Shown piece after piece: positions 28,888-36,713 of a stretch of 64,000 nt of DNA; the first letter of the stretch is position 1; each line of letters opens with the position of its first letter. The notes under the pieces were generated by a model that saw only the letters and a list, made by a program, of their open reading frames with translations, had not been told where the DNA came from and ran no database searches. Location: NCBI GenBank assembly GCA_046154665.1, contig JBJXFG010000102.1, positions 83,840 through 147,839 of the forward strand. The letters are read 5' to 3'. Both the position numbers and the translations under genes were made by a program. Origin of the DNA: JAFLCM01 sp046154665 (lineage in GTDB: Bacteria; Planctomycetota; Phycisphaerae; Phycisphaerales; UBA1924).

Positions 28888-29592
28888 ATGATGCCTACGA
28901 AACGGACCGACTTCACGCGGTTTTTGCCGATCCTGAACCAGTTATCGGACGATGTTCGGGGGAGTGTCAAACTCGTGATGGACTCTGGGGGCAGGGTCGC
29001 AAGAGCAACCAACGCATCGGCACCGGCTCGCTCGCCTGCGGGGCTCGATACGCCGGGCTCGTCGGTGTCGGCGCGATCCTCTACGATGAGCTTGATGTCA
29101 CAGCCCGCCGTCAGTTCGAACGTGCCGGTGAACGAGGCCGACTTGGATGCCGCGATGGACCTCGCGTCGGCGGTCATCCTCGTCGTCGACGATCACGAGC
29201 AGAACCTCGAACTCATCCAGGCCTATCTCGAAGAGATCGGCTGCAAGGTGCGGCTCGCGAAGGACGGTATCGAGGCGCAGCGCGACATCGACACCGTCCA
29301 GCCCGATCTCATCCTGCTGGATGTGATGATGCCGCGGATGAGCGGGTTCCAACTCTGCGCCAAGCTCAAGGCCGATCCGGCGACGCGGGATATTCCCATC
29401 GTGATGGTGACGGCACTCAGTGAAGTGGGCGACGTCGAGCGCGCCGTCGAGTGCGGCGCGGACGACTTCCTCACCAAGCCCGTGTTCAAGCTGGAACTGC
29501 TGACGCGGGTGCGGAGCCTGCTGCGGGTGCGGCTGCTGAAGAAGCAACTGGAGGCGACGCTGCAGGAGATGCGGAAGATCAAGGGGGAGTGA
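28888..29592 (+). CDS. response regulator receiver protein
   Basis: Up to 234 residues. The C-terminal two thirds are a single receiver (REC) domain: VILVVDDHEQNLELIQAYLE with the acidic pair, phospho-acceptor Asp in PDLILLDVMMPRMSGFQLC, then IVMVTALSEVGD (Thr) and FLTKPVFKLELLTRVR (Lys). The domain is most like those of PleD or Cph2-type regulators. No output domain follows, only a short coiled coil (LLRVRLLKKQLEATLQEMRK), so it probably acts through protein contacts. The first 66 residues look disordered; ATG 29086 may be the true start. No sensor kinase is adjacent. Confidence 0.88.
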   Translation: MMPTKRTDFTRFLPILNQLSDDVRGSVKLVMDSGGRVARATNASAPARSPAGLDTPGSSVSARSSTMSLMSQPAVSSNVPVNEADLDAAMDLASAVILVVDDHEQNLELIQAYLEEIGCKVRLAKDGIEAQRDIDTVQPDLILLDVMMPRMSGFQLCAKLKADPATRDIPIVMVTALSEVGDVERAVECGADDFLTKPVFKLELLTRVRSLLRVRLLKKQLEATLQEMRKIKGE

Positions 29593-29654
29593 GCGGGGTG
29601 CGTTCCCGTATGCCCGGTGGGGAGCGCACTCAAGCCCGCGAATCGGACAGACGA

Positions 29655-29758
29655 GGTTGCCAGACGCGCAGCGTCTGGGGCGTGCGATGATCAGGCTCTC
29701 GCCGGTAAAGCGGTTGCGTCTCCGAATCGGCCCGCGTCGCGGGCCCGCGCGGTGGGAA
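29655..29758. repeat. repeat D, copy 1
   Basis: GGTTGCCAGACGCGCAGCGT CTGGGGCGTGCGATGATCAG GCTCTCGCC and the following 55 bases match 56068-56172 over their whole length with few changes. Internal hairpins are CCAGACGC/GCGTCTGG and GCCCGCGTCGCGGGC. Confidence 0.85.
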
Positions 29759-29760
29759 TG

Positions 29761-29784
29761 AAAACGACCCGCATCGGCGGGTCG
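29761..29784 (-). terminator. Rho-independent terminator
   Basis: On the minus strand, a perfect 8-bp stem CGACCCGC/GCGGGTCG with a 4-base loop is followed by TTTTCATT. It lies 42 bp after the stop of the dockerin protein gene at 29826. Confidence 0.8.
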
Positions 29785-29825
29785 CTCTCGCAATCAGAAG
29801 TGTTCTACTCGCTCCGCGCTCCGCA

Positions 29826-31910
29826 TCAGCACGGCTGGCCGAAGCGCCCGAGGAACGTGGTCAAGTCCTGCGTGTTCACCGCCCCGTCGTTGTTCAGGTC
29901 GCCGGGGCTGCCAGGCGGGACCACCTGGCCGAAGCGGCCGAGGAAGAACGTCAGGTCCGCGGTGTTCACGGCGTTGTCGCCGTTGAAATCACCCAGGCAC
30001 GAGGCCGGCGGCGGGGCGCAGTTGCCGCCCGCGAGCGTGTTGAGGGTGGTGTGGTCACTGACGTTGATGACGCCGTCGTTGTTCATGTCGACGTACGCGT
30101 TGAAGTTGGCGGACGCGGTGGTGCTGTTGAAGATCTCGTTCAGCACGTCCTCCACGTCGGCGCAGGTGATCGAGCCGTCGTGGTTGCCGTCGCCCTTGGG
30201 GGTGGCGGGCGTGGCGGTGATCTCGAAGGTGGCGGTGATGGCGGTGCCCGCGGTCACGGTGGCCGGGGCGCCGACCCACTCGAACCACACGTTGAGCGAA
30301 TCGTCGTTCGGGTTCGTGCTCGGGTCGAGGTAACCCTGCACGCCCAAAGCGCCCGCAGCGCCGCTGATGGCCAGCAGCTTCAGATTGATCGACGAGCTGC
30401 CGGGGTTCCACGTCCCAGCGGTGTCCTTGAACAGCGTCACCGAATCACCCACGTTCACGGTCCGCGGCGTGGGGAACAGGTACACGTTGCGGGGCGCATC
30501 GGGAATGCGGAGCGTCTTGGTGGTGCTGCCGTTGGTGATCCCGATGTAGTTGGCGTCGTACACGCCGCCAGCCTGGCTGGAGAGCATCGAGGAGAGCCAT
30601 GCGAAGCGGAAGGCGTCGTTGCCGCGGCCGGTGGGGAGGGTGAAGTTCTGCGAGGCGGTCCAGGTGAACATCACGGTGACCTTGCTCTCACCGACGATGG
30701 GGTCGGGGTAGAGGCGGGTCGAACTGAGCGACGCAACGCCGGAGTATGAGCCGGTGGTCTGCACGCCGAAGGGATTGGCGCGGACGGAGGGGCCGTCCGG
30801 TGGCACCGGCACCACCCACGTGGCGTTGAGGGTGGCGGCGGTCATATCGGGGACGATGTCGATGGGCGCGCCGTTGGGTCGGAAGCCGGGCTGAGTGACG
30901 ATGGAGGTGCCGAAGGCGTTGGTGGTACCGTCGATCTTCTGCACCAGCGGGCGGACATAGCCGTTGGCGATGATGTCAGTGAAAGTGAGGGGGAAGCCGC
31001 CGGTGCCGGTGACGGCGTCGAAGATTTCGATGCCGTTGTAGGTGCTGTTGGGCGAGCAGCCGTAGCCGGCGCGATAGGTCTTGGGGCCGGAGGGTGTGAC
31101 CTGCGCGAGCGTGACGGGGATGGGGTTTTCGATGACGCCGGGGATGCGCCTCGCGATGCCGCGCACGTTGCGATCGTCCCAGATCTCGAAATCGCTGTTG
31201 TCGTTGGCGTTTGTGAAATGTTCGAAGGTGACGTCGTCCCAGAAGATGGTGCCGGTGGCATCGATGGCACCGAACTTCTGGGGCAGCAGGCTCACAGAGT
31301 TCGGCGGAAGGTCGAACGGGTTGCCGTTGTTGTAGTAGTTGAAGATGTAGTCCCAATCGGCCTGCGTCACGGTGAGGCAGAGCTGTTTCCAGGTGCCGTC
31401 GGCGTAGCCCTGACCGCTCAGCGGCAGGAACTCGAAACGGTCGTAGACGGAGGTGTTGGCGCGACGGAACTCCATCTTCAAACCGCCGGCGGCACCTTCG
31501 ATGCCCTGCCCCACCGGCGACATGTACCACCCGCACAGCGTCGCGGGGCCGCAGTTCAGCGTGTACGCCGGATCGCGCCACAAGCCAGCGGTGGCGTCGA
31601 AGATGTTGGTGTCGAGCCCGGAGAAGTCAGTGCCCGCAGGGAGTTCCATCGCGGCGACGCCGGTGCGCGGCGTGAACGCGGTCCCGCCGTCACCGACGAA
31701 GCGGCGCACGGCGGTGTTGAACGGACGCCAGAAGCGCGGCAGCGCGGGGTTGGACGCGCGCCCTACCTCGAACGACTGGTTTTCGATGCAGTTGGGCGGC
31801 AGCGGCTGCGGGTTGGGGAACTGGGCGCAGGTGTATTGGCCCAAAGCCACCGGCACGAGGGAAAGACCGGCGAGCGAGGCGACAGCGAAAGCGGCGCGGC
31901 GTTTGGTCAC
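29826..31910 (-). CDS. large secreted protein with dockerin-type C-terminus
   Basis: A 694-residue exported protein. GTG 31910 starts a good signal peptide (MTKRRAAFAVASLAGLSLVP ending near LGQ). Residues 40-160 resemble a carbohydrate-binding, jelly-roll style module (NQSFEVG at its start, then repeated beta strands with FWDDVTFEHF). A central beta-rich region of unknown family follows. The C-terminus has an atypical EF-like block (DGNHDGSITCADVEDVLNEIF) and two dockerin-like repeats (DFNGDNAVNTADLTFFLGRF and DLNNDGAVNTQDLTTFLGRF). Its promoter carries a LacI-type operator like those of the phosphorylase operon, so it probably binds or processes the same carbohydrate outside the cell. Confidence 0.82.
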   Translation of the reverse strand: MTKRRAAFAVASLAGLSLVPVALGQYTCAQFPNPQPLPPNCIENQSFEVGRASNPALPRFWRPFNTAVRRFVGDGGTAFTPRTGVAAMELPAGTDFSGLDTNIFDATAGLWRDPAYTLNCGPATLCGWYMSPVGQGIEGAAGGLKMEFRRANTSVYDRFEFLPLSGQGYADGTWKQLCLTVTQADWDYIFNYYNNGNPFDLPPNSVSLLPQKFGAIDATGTIFWDDVTFEHFTNANDNSDFEIWDDRNVRGIARRIPGVIENPIPVTLAQVTPSGPKTYRAGYGCSPNSTYNGIEIFDAVTGTGGFPLTFTDIIANGYVRPLVQKIDGTTNAFGTSIVTQPGFRPNGAPIDIVPDMTAATLNATWVVPVPPDGPSVRANPFGVQTTGSYSGVASLSSTRLYPDPIVGESKVTVMFTWTASQNFTLPTGRGNDAFRFAWLSSMLSSQAGGVYDANYIGITNGSTTKTLRIPDAPRNVYLFPTPRTVNVGDSVTLFKDTAGTWNPGSSSINLKLLAISGAAGALGVQGYLDPSTNPNDDSLNVWFEWVGAPATVTAGTAITATFEITATPATPKGDGNHDGSITCADVEDVLNEIFNSTTASANFNAYVDMNNDGVINVSDHTTLNTLAGGNCAPPPASCLGDFNGDNAVNTADLTFFLGRFGQVVPPGSPGDLNNDGAVNTQDLTTFLGRFGQPC

Positions 31911-32080
31911 TTAGGGTCTCTCTCTGAGGGGACGATGGACGGGGAGGACAAGAGATACAAGATCGGGCCGTGCGGAGCCCTCGAGCAGGAATCAAAGCAC
32001 CCCGGCGTGAGCCCATCGGGCACCCGTCGGGCCCGAGATCGGGTGGCGGCTCCGAATGAGAAAGCCCCCTGATCATCGGC

Positions 32081-32122
32081 TGTAACCCTTTACATCGTGA
32101 CGCATGAACCGAGGTCCGTCAA
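32081..32122 (-). promoter_or_regulatory. promoter with LacI-type operator, dockerin gene
   Basis: On the minus strand TTGACG (32122-32117), a 17-base spacer and CACGAT (32099-32094) abut TGTAAAGGGTTACA (32094-32081), a near match to TGNAANCGNTTNCA. The arrangement equals that of the promoters at 39285 and 40447, although the start codon is 170 bp further on. Confidence 0.65.
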
Positions 32123-32205
32123 CTGGATTCCGGCCTTTTGGACGCAGAGAACGCGGAAATCGGGGGCTATTGTCGGGCGTCTGGTCGCGCTGGCGCGGGC
32201 GCAAG

Positions 32206-32225
32206 TCGGTAAAGCGATTTACCGA
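32206..32225. promoter_or_regulatory. 20-bp palindrome, second operator type
   Basis: TCGGTAAAGCGATTTACCGA: 8-bp arms TCGGTAAA/TTTACCGA around GCGA, centred 128 bp upstream of the operator at 32081. The GTAAANCGNTTTAC core also occurs at 40513-40526 upstream of another operator. Confidence 0.6.
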
Positions 32226-32242
32226 CCATCTTCGTCCCCCGC

Positions 32243-33133
32243 TCATTCCTTCGACCCACCCCCCGCCAAACCCTCCGTAAACACCCGTTCGGCCAGCAGG
32301 AACAGCAGCAACACCGGCGCGACCACCATCGTGCTCGCGGCCATCAGCAGGTTCCACGGCGTGAAACCCGCCTGGCTCTGGTAGAGCTGCAACCCCAGCG
32401 CCAGCGTGAACTGGTCGCGGTGCGTCACGAACAGGAGCGGGCCGACGAAGTCGTTCCAGGTGTAGGTGAACTGCAGCAGCGCGACCACGGCGAGGGCGGG
32501 GCGGCTGAGCGGGAAGATGACGCGCCAGAAGATCGACCAGTGGCCGCAGCCGTCGATGGTGGCGGCTTCGTCGAGTTCGCGGGGGATCGTCATGTAGAAC
32601 TGTCGGAGGAGGAAGACGTTGAAGGCGTTGGCGAAGAAGGCCGGCACCCAGAGGGGCTTGAGGCTGCCGATCCAGCCGAGGTCTCGGAAGATGAGGTACT
32701 GGGGGAGCATAAGAACGGGGAAGGGGATCATCAGCGTGCCCATGAGCAGCGCGAAGAGCCACTTCTTGCCGCGCCATTCGAGGCGAGCGAAGCCGTAGGC
32801 GGTGATCGCGCTTGAGAGGGTCATGCCGACGACGCAGAGGATGGCGACGATGAGCGAGTTGCGGAAGTAGAGCGGGAAATCGACGACTGGGTCGTTCCAC
32901 ACGGCGCGGTAGTTTTCGGCGGCGAAGCGGAGGGTCTCGGCCGCGGGCTCGGGCAGCAACGTCGGGGGCGTGCGCATCGCCTGGCTCTGCGGCTTGATGC
33001 TGGTGGCGATCATCCACAGCAGCGGGGCGGCGAAGAAGAACGCCACCGAGGCCAGGACGGTGTGGGTGAGCAGCGTCTTGCTCGAGATTGTCGGGCGGGA
33101 ATGAGCGGAACCTGGAGGATCCGTGAAGCTCAT
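32243..33133 (-). CDS. carbohydrate ABC transporter permease (MalG-like)
   Basis: A 296-residue inner-membrane permease, the MalG-type half of a sugar importer. ATG 33133 overlaps the stop of the partner permease in an ATGA junction. Six membrane segments are visible, starting with VLASVAFFFAAPLLWMIATS. The ATPase-contact EAA loop reads ELDEAATIDGCGHWSIFWRVIFPLS, a close match to the EAA---G---------I-LP consensus. It is the last gene of the GH94 operon. No ABC ATPase gene follows or lies anywhere in the window, so a shared MsmX-like ATPase encoded elsewhere must be used. Confidence 0.94.
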   Translation of the reverse strand: MSFTDPPGSAHSRPTISSKTLLTHTVLASVAFFFAAPLLWMIATSIKPQSQAMRTPPTLLPEPAAETLRFAAENYRAVWNDPVVDFPLYFRNSLIVAILCVVGMTLSSAITAYGFARLEWRGKKWLFALLMGTLMIPFPVLMLPQYLIFRDLGWIGSLKPLWVPAFFANAFNVFLLRQFYMTIPRELDEAATIDGCGHWSIFWRVIFPLSRPALAVVALLQFTYTWNDFVGPLLFVTHRDQFTLALGLQLYQSQAGFTPWNLLMAASTMVVAPVLLLFLLAERVFTEGLAGGGSKE

Positions 33134-34005
33134 GCGGCCCTGTAGTACACGGTGCGCCGGCTCACCGCGAGGGTGAGCAGCGTCAACGCCATGATGATCA
33201 CGAACTGCACCCACGCCAGTGCCCCGGCGTAACCGAGCTTCTGGTATACGAAGCCGGAGTTGTACAGATACATCGAGTAAAACAGCGTCGAACGATCCGG
33301 GCCGCCCTCGGTCATGATGTACGGCACGGCGAAAACCTGCCAGGTGTTGATGACGCCGGTGATGACGTTGAAGAGGATGACGGGCGAGACGCCGGGCAGC
33401 GTAACGCTGATGAAACGGCGGACGGGGCCTGCGCCGTCGATCGATGCGGCTTCATAGAGGCTCCGCGGAACGTCCTGCATGGCCGCGAGGTAAATGACCA
33501 CGGCCTGGCCGATGTTCCACACGCTGACGACAACGAGCGCCGCCATGGCCCAGCCGCGCTCGCGCAGCCACGAAGGGCCGGACAGCCCCACCACGCCGAG
33601 GGCCTGGTTGATGAGGCCCAGCTCGCCGTTGAACAGCCAGTACCAGATCATCGCGCACGCAACGGCGGGGACCACGGCGGGGACGAAGACGGCGGCGCGG
33701 TAGAAGCGCACGCCGCGGATCTTCTGGTTCAGCAGCGCCGCCACCGCGAGGGCGAGAACGGTCTGAAGCGGGATGGAGAAGGCCGCGTAGACCACGGTGT
33801 TCCACATCACCTGGGCGAAGACGGGATCGTTCACCAGGGCGCGGAAGTTTTCGAGGCCGGTCCAGACGGGCCGCTCGATGATGGGGTAGTCGGTGAAGGA
33901 GAAGTAGAGGCTCATGGCGACGGGGAGCAGCGTGAACGCCGCGCAGCCGATGAACCACGGGCTGACCCACGCGAGGCCGCGGAGGGTCTCTCGGGTGCGC
34001 TTCAC
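33130..34005 (-). CDS. carbohydrate ABC transporter permease (MalF/UgpA-like)
   Basis: A 291-residue inner-membrane permease, the MalF-type half. The GTG start at 34005 overlaps the stop of the binding-protein gene (GTGA), which argues against the longer frame to 34110. Membrane segments begin with LAWVSPWFIGCAAFTLLPVAMSL. The EAA loop is SLYEAASIDGAGPVRRFISV, followed by TLPGVSPVILF. The SLYFSFTDY word after TM1 is typical of sugar ABC permeases. Its tight coupling to both neighbours indicates one complex: binding protein, this permease and the MalG-like permease. Confidence 0.94.
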   Translation of the reverse strand: MKRTRETLRGLAWVSPWFIGCAAFTLLPVAMSLYFSFTDYPIIERPVWTGLENFRALVNDPVFAQVMWNTVVYAAFSIPLQTVLALAVAALLNQKIRGVRFYRAAVFVPAVVPAVACAMIWYWLFNGELGLINQALGVVGLSGPSWLRERGWAMAALVVVSVWNIGQAVVIYLAAMQDVPRSLYEAASIDGAGPVRRFISVTLPGVSPVILFNVITGVINTWQVFAVPYIMTEGGPDRSTLFYSMYLYNSGFVYQKLGYAGALAWVQFVIIMALTLLTLAVSRRTVYYRAA

Positions 34006-35507
34006 AGGGCCGCTCTCCGAGCGCGAGCGGCGGCGGCGCGGTCGAGCTGCTTCTGGGCCGCGATGCGCACCTTTGCCAAAGCCTCGGGTGCCGGGGCCTC
34101 GAGCCGCCACATGCGCTGCATGGCGGCGTCGAACTCAGCCTGGTATTCCTGCCACGTCCGCGTGCGCGGGAAGGTGAACGCGCGCGGGCTGTTGGCCACC
34201 TTCGAGTGAACGCTCACGAAGCGGTTGACGTGGCTCTTCTCGAAGTCCTCGCTCTGCGAGACCAGCGGCGAGTTCTTGCCGTGGGCGGCGCTGAGCAACT
34301 CGATGTTCTCGGGGCGCTGGGTGAAGGCGATGAACTCGAAGGAGGCTTCGGGGTCGCGCACGCCGCGGGGGATGACGAGCACGTCGCCGTCGAGCAATCC
34401 GATGGGTGCCGCGGGGTCGTAGATGGACTCATCAACCGGGAACGGTGCGACGGCGTAATCCAGCTCCGGCGCGTACTGGTGGATGACGTTGGCGAGCCAG
34501 GGGCCCTGGTTGGTCATCGCGACCTTGCCCTTCAGGAACGGGTGCTCGGAGGTGCCGTAGAACCCGAAGCCGGTTTGGAACTTCGTCAGACGGTCTGGCT
34601 TGAGCGCGGCAGGATACGTCTGAACCCACTGGTACGCGCGGAGGTTCGCAGGCGAATCGGGCGTGGCGAGATTCCGCGCGGCGTCGTGGATGGAATCACC
34701 GAAGTAAGCCCCCCAGAACCACGTCCACCAGGTGGGTTCCATGTGGAGGAAGCCGGCGCGGGCGATTTCGGAGGTGCCGTCGTCGGTCTGCGTGAGCGTG
34801 CCGTTTTTCTCGAAGCGTGTGAGGGCGCGGTGGGCGGCGTCGAGCTGTTGGATGGTGCGGGGCGGGTTGTCCGGGTCGAGGCCGGCCTCGCGGAACAGCG
34901 CGCGGTTGTAGAACATCGCCAGGGCACCGCAGGTGTTGATGATGCCGTACAGCGAGCCCCGGGCGGGAGCGAGCTGGTGCAACGAGCCCCGAGCGTCAGC
35001 GAGCGGGTCTGAAACAGCCCCAACTTCCTCTTGATTCGAAGACCCGTCGCTCACGCTCCGGGCTCGTTGGGCGGAAGTCGGTGTGACATGCGTCAGCATC
35101 TCCCACACTTTGGGCGCATAGGCCTCGCGGCGGATGCTGTGCCTGGCCGCGAGGTCGTCGAGCGGGAGGATCGCCCCGCTCTCGGCATAGGCGGGGATCG
35201 AAAAGTTGCCCAGGCCCAGGATGTCGGGCGGGCTGCCGCCGGCGATGGCGATCATCGACTTCTGGTCGATCGTTCCCATCGAAAAGTAGCGAACCCACAA
35301 GCGGTTCTGCGACTGGTTGAAGCGGTCGACAACGCGGCGCATGGCGGCGGCCTCGTTCTGGGTCCACTTCTCCCAGTAGTCGAGGACGAGGCGGCCGTCG
35401 GGTCGTTCTGATCTGGCGCGGGGGCCGAGGAGGGCGTAGCCCAGCGCGCCCGCGCCGAGAGTTGCCAGGGCGGCTCGACGGGTGATTTCGAGCGGGCCCG
35501 AGGGCAC
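34002..35507 (-). CDS. extracellular sugar-binding protein (family 1 SBP) with in-frame repeat insertion
   Basis: A 501-residue solute-binding protein of the ABC importer. GTG 35507 lies 3 bp after the previous stop and starts a probable Tat signal (ITRRAALATLGAGALGYALL). The mature part begins DGRLVLDYWEKWTQNE, and the SBP_bac_1 pattern follows: VVDRFNQSQNRLWVRYFS, PPDILGLGN and later AMTNQGPWLANV. Near residues 146-185 about 40 residues (translation containing RARSVSDG and PLADARGS) are encoded by palindromic repeat A (34953-35071), which occurs intergenically elsewhere. After it, the family sequence resumes with YGIINTCGALAMFYNRALF. The insertion has kept the frame and probably forms a surface loop. 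Confidence 0.92.
   Translation of the reverse strand: MPSGPLEITRRAALATLGAGALGYALLGPRARSERPDGRLVLDYWEKWTQNEAAAMRRVVDRFNQSQNRLWVRYFSMGTIDQKSMIAIAGGSPPDILGLGNFSIPAYAESGAILPLDDLAARHSIRREAYAPKVWEMLTHVTPTSAQRARSVSDGSSNQEEVGAVSDPLADARGSLHQLAPARGSLYGIINTCGALAMFYNRALFREAGLDPDNPPRTIQQLDAAHRALTRFEKNGTLTQTDDGTSEIARAGFLHMEPTWWTWFWGAYFGDSIHDAARNLATPDSPANLRAYQWVQTYPAALKPDRLTKFQTGFGFYGTSEHPFLKGKVAMTNQGPWLANVIHQYAPELDYAVAPFPVDESIYDPAAPIGLLDGDVLVIPRGVRDPEASFEFIAFTQRPENIELLSAAHGKNSPLVSQSEDFEKSHVNRFVSVHSKVANSPRAFTFPRTRTWQEYQAEFDAAMQRMWRLEAPAPEALAKVRIAAQKQLDRAAAARARRAAL
34953..35071. repeat. palindromic repeat A, copy 3, inside the binding-protein gene
   Basis: AACGAGCCCCGAGCGTCAGC GAGCGGGTCT (34981) and AGACCCGTCGCTCACGCTCC GGGCTCGTT (35039) are inverted arms about 30 bp long with a 28-bp loop. 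A partial third arm lies at 34953. The same arms occur between genes at 9911, 25096 and 62207. Here they lie in coding sequence without breaking the frame. Confidence 0.88.
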
Positions 35508-35509
35508 GA

Positions 35510-35902
35510 TTACTTGCCCTTCGGATCGGCAGCGGGGTCCTGAGCGGGCGGGCGCGACGCGTTGGCCTCGGCCCGCTGCTCGTTCACTCGCTTGATCGCC
35601 TCGTCCCAAGAGCCGTCCACAGGAAAACCGTTCGGCTTGCCGGTCTTTGGGTTCGTGAGCCCAACCCGGGCGCTCAGCGTTTCGGTGGCGGATCGCTGGA
35701 TTAGTTCCAGTTCCATCCTGCCCCTCACCATGGTCCACTCATCGCCGGTCTCCGTGTCGCGGATCGTGACCATCTCGCCGAGTTTCTTCAGGCTCCGCTG
35801 CTCGCTGCCGGCCAAGAAGAGATAGGCGTAGACCCCAGCGGCCACGAGCAGGCCGACCAGCACATACCCGAGCCAGGGCTTGCGATTCAGCAGTTCTCGC
35901 AT
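35510..35902 (-). CDS. small single-pass membrane protein of the sugar operon
   Basis: A 130-residue protein with no recognised family. ATG 35902 (a TTG at 35908 is the alternative). One membrane segment lies at residues 10-32 (WLGYVLVGLLVAAGVYAYLFLAG), followed by a charged extracytoplasmic or cytoplasmic domain (MVTIRDTETGDEWTMVRGR) and a disordered Pro/Ala/Asp-rich tail. It sits between the prepilin-like gene and the binding-protein gene in the same operon with 2-25 bp gaps, so it is probably a partner of one of them. Its presence is not part of a standard sugar ABC operon. Confidence 0.75.
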   Translation of the reverse strand: MRELLNRKPWLGYVLVGLLVAAGVYAYLFLAGSEQRSLKKLGEMVTIRDTETGDEWTMVRGRMELELIQRSATETLSARVGLTNPKTGKPNGFPVDGSWDEAIKRVNEQRAEANASRPPAQDPAADPKGK

Positions 35903-35927
35903 GGTCAAGTGCCTCGATCGGTCACAA

Positions 35928-36713
35928 TCAGTTGGTGCGGCGCGGATTATAATGGTTGCCCCAGCTCCACGGCTGCGGGTACGAGCCGAAGCGATCCGGG
36001 CTGTACAGCTGGATGTAGGTCAAGCTGCGGATCTCCATGCTGCCCATGATGATGTTGACCTTGTTCCCGTGGCGCGGGGCGAAGTCGGTCCCGGGGCTCA
36101 CGGCGTAGTCGACGCCGTCCATGAACATGATCACCTCGGAGAATCGCTTGATGTAGTTCAGGTTCTGCCCGGCGACGCCGTACTTCGCGATGACAGCGCC
36201 GTTGGGGCCGAGGTCCGTCCCCGGCGGCTGGTCGTTGACCCAGTACTCGTTGATCAGATCGTTGAACACGTCGTACCGCCCGTCATTGTTCATGTCTCGG
36301 GCGGGGAAAATCGCCCGGTCCTCGAAGTCCTCCAGCGTGGACGGGAAGACCACGCTGGTGGCACCGATGGCGTCCGGGCAGATGTACACCTGCTTGTTGC
36401 CGTCAAGGTACTGGTCCAGAAGCGTGATAATCTTCCAGCGCTTCTTCAGCACCGGGCCGTTGTTCAACTGCTCGAGCACACTGGGGAAATAGCGCGGATC
36501 GCCCTGGTCTTCGACGTAGCCCAGCGTGGCGAAGCCGATCTGGCGCAGGTTGTTCTGGCACTGGAGGTTCCGCGCCGCGAAGCGCGCCTTGCCCAGCGCC
36601 GGCAACAACAACCCGATCAAAAGCGCAATCACCGCCACCACCACCAGCAGTTCGACCAGCGTGAACCCACGCCCCCCACGCCCCCAGCCTGTTCTGATGC
36701 GGATGCGACTCAT
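35928..36713 (-). CDS. prepilin-like protein with N-terminal methylation motif
   Basis: A 261-residue pseudopilin-like protein. The class III/type IV prepilin signal is intact: RGGRGFTLVELLVVVAVIAL, with cleavage after Gly before Phe and Glu at +5. The hydrophobic helix continues to LLPALGKAR. The rest is a globular domain in which CQNNLRQIGFATLGYVEDQG and, near the end, APRHGNKVNIIMGSMEIR match the plan of the planctomycete prepilin-like/H-x9-DG (DUF1559) group. ATG 36713 overlaps the GH94 stop as ATGA. It is embedded in a sugar-import operon, which suggests a role in handling polysaccharide at the cell surface. No pilus assembly genes are nearby. Confidence 0.88.
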   Translation of the reverse strand: MSRIRIRTGWGRGGRGFTLVELLVVVAVIALLIGLLLPALGKARFAARNLQCQNNLRQIGFATLGYVEDQGDPRYFPSVLEQLNNGPVLKKRWKIITLLDQYLDGNKQVYICPDAIGATSVVFPSTLEDFEDRAIFPARDMNNDGRYDVFNDLINEYWVNDQPPGTDLGPNGAVIAKYGVAGQNLNYIKRFSEVIMFMDGVDYAVSPGTDFAPRHGNKVNIIMGSMEIRSLTYIQLYSPDRFGSYPQPWSWGNHYNPRRTN

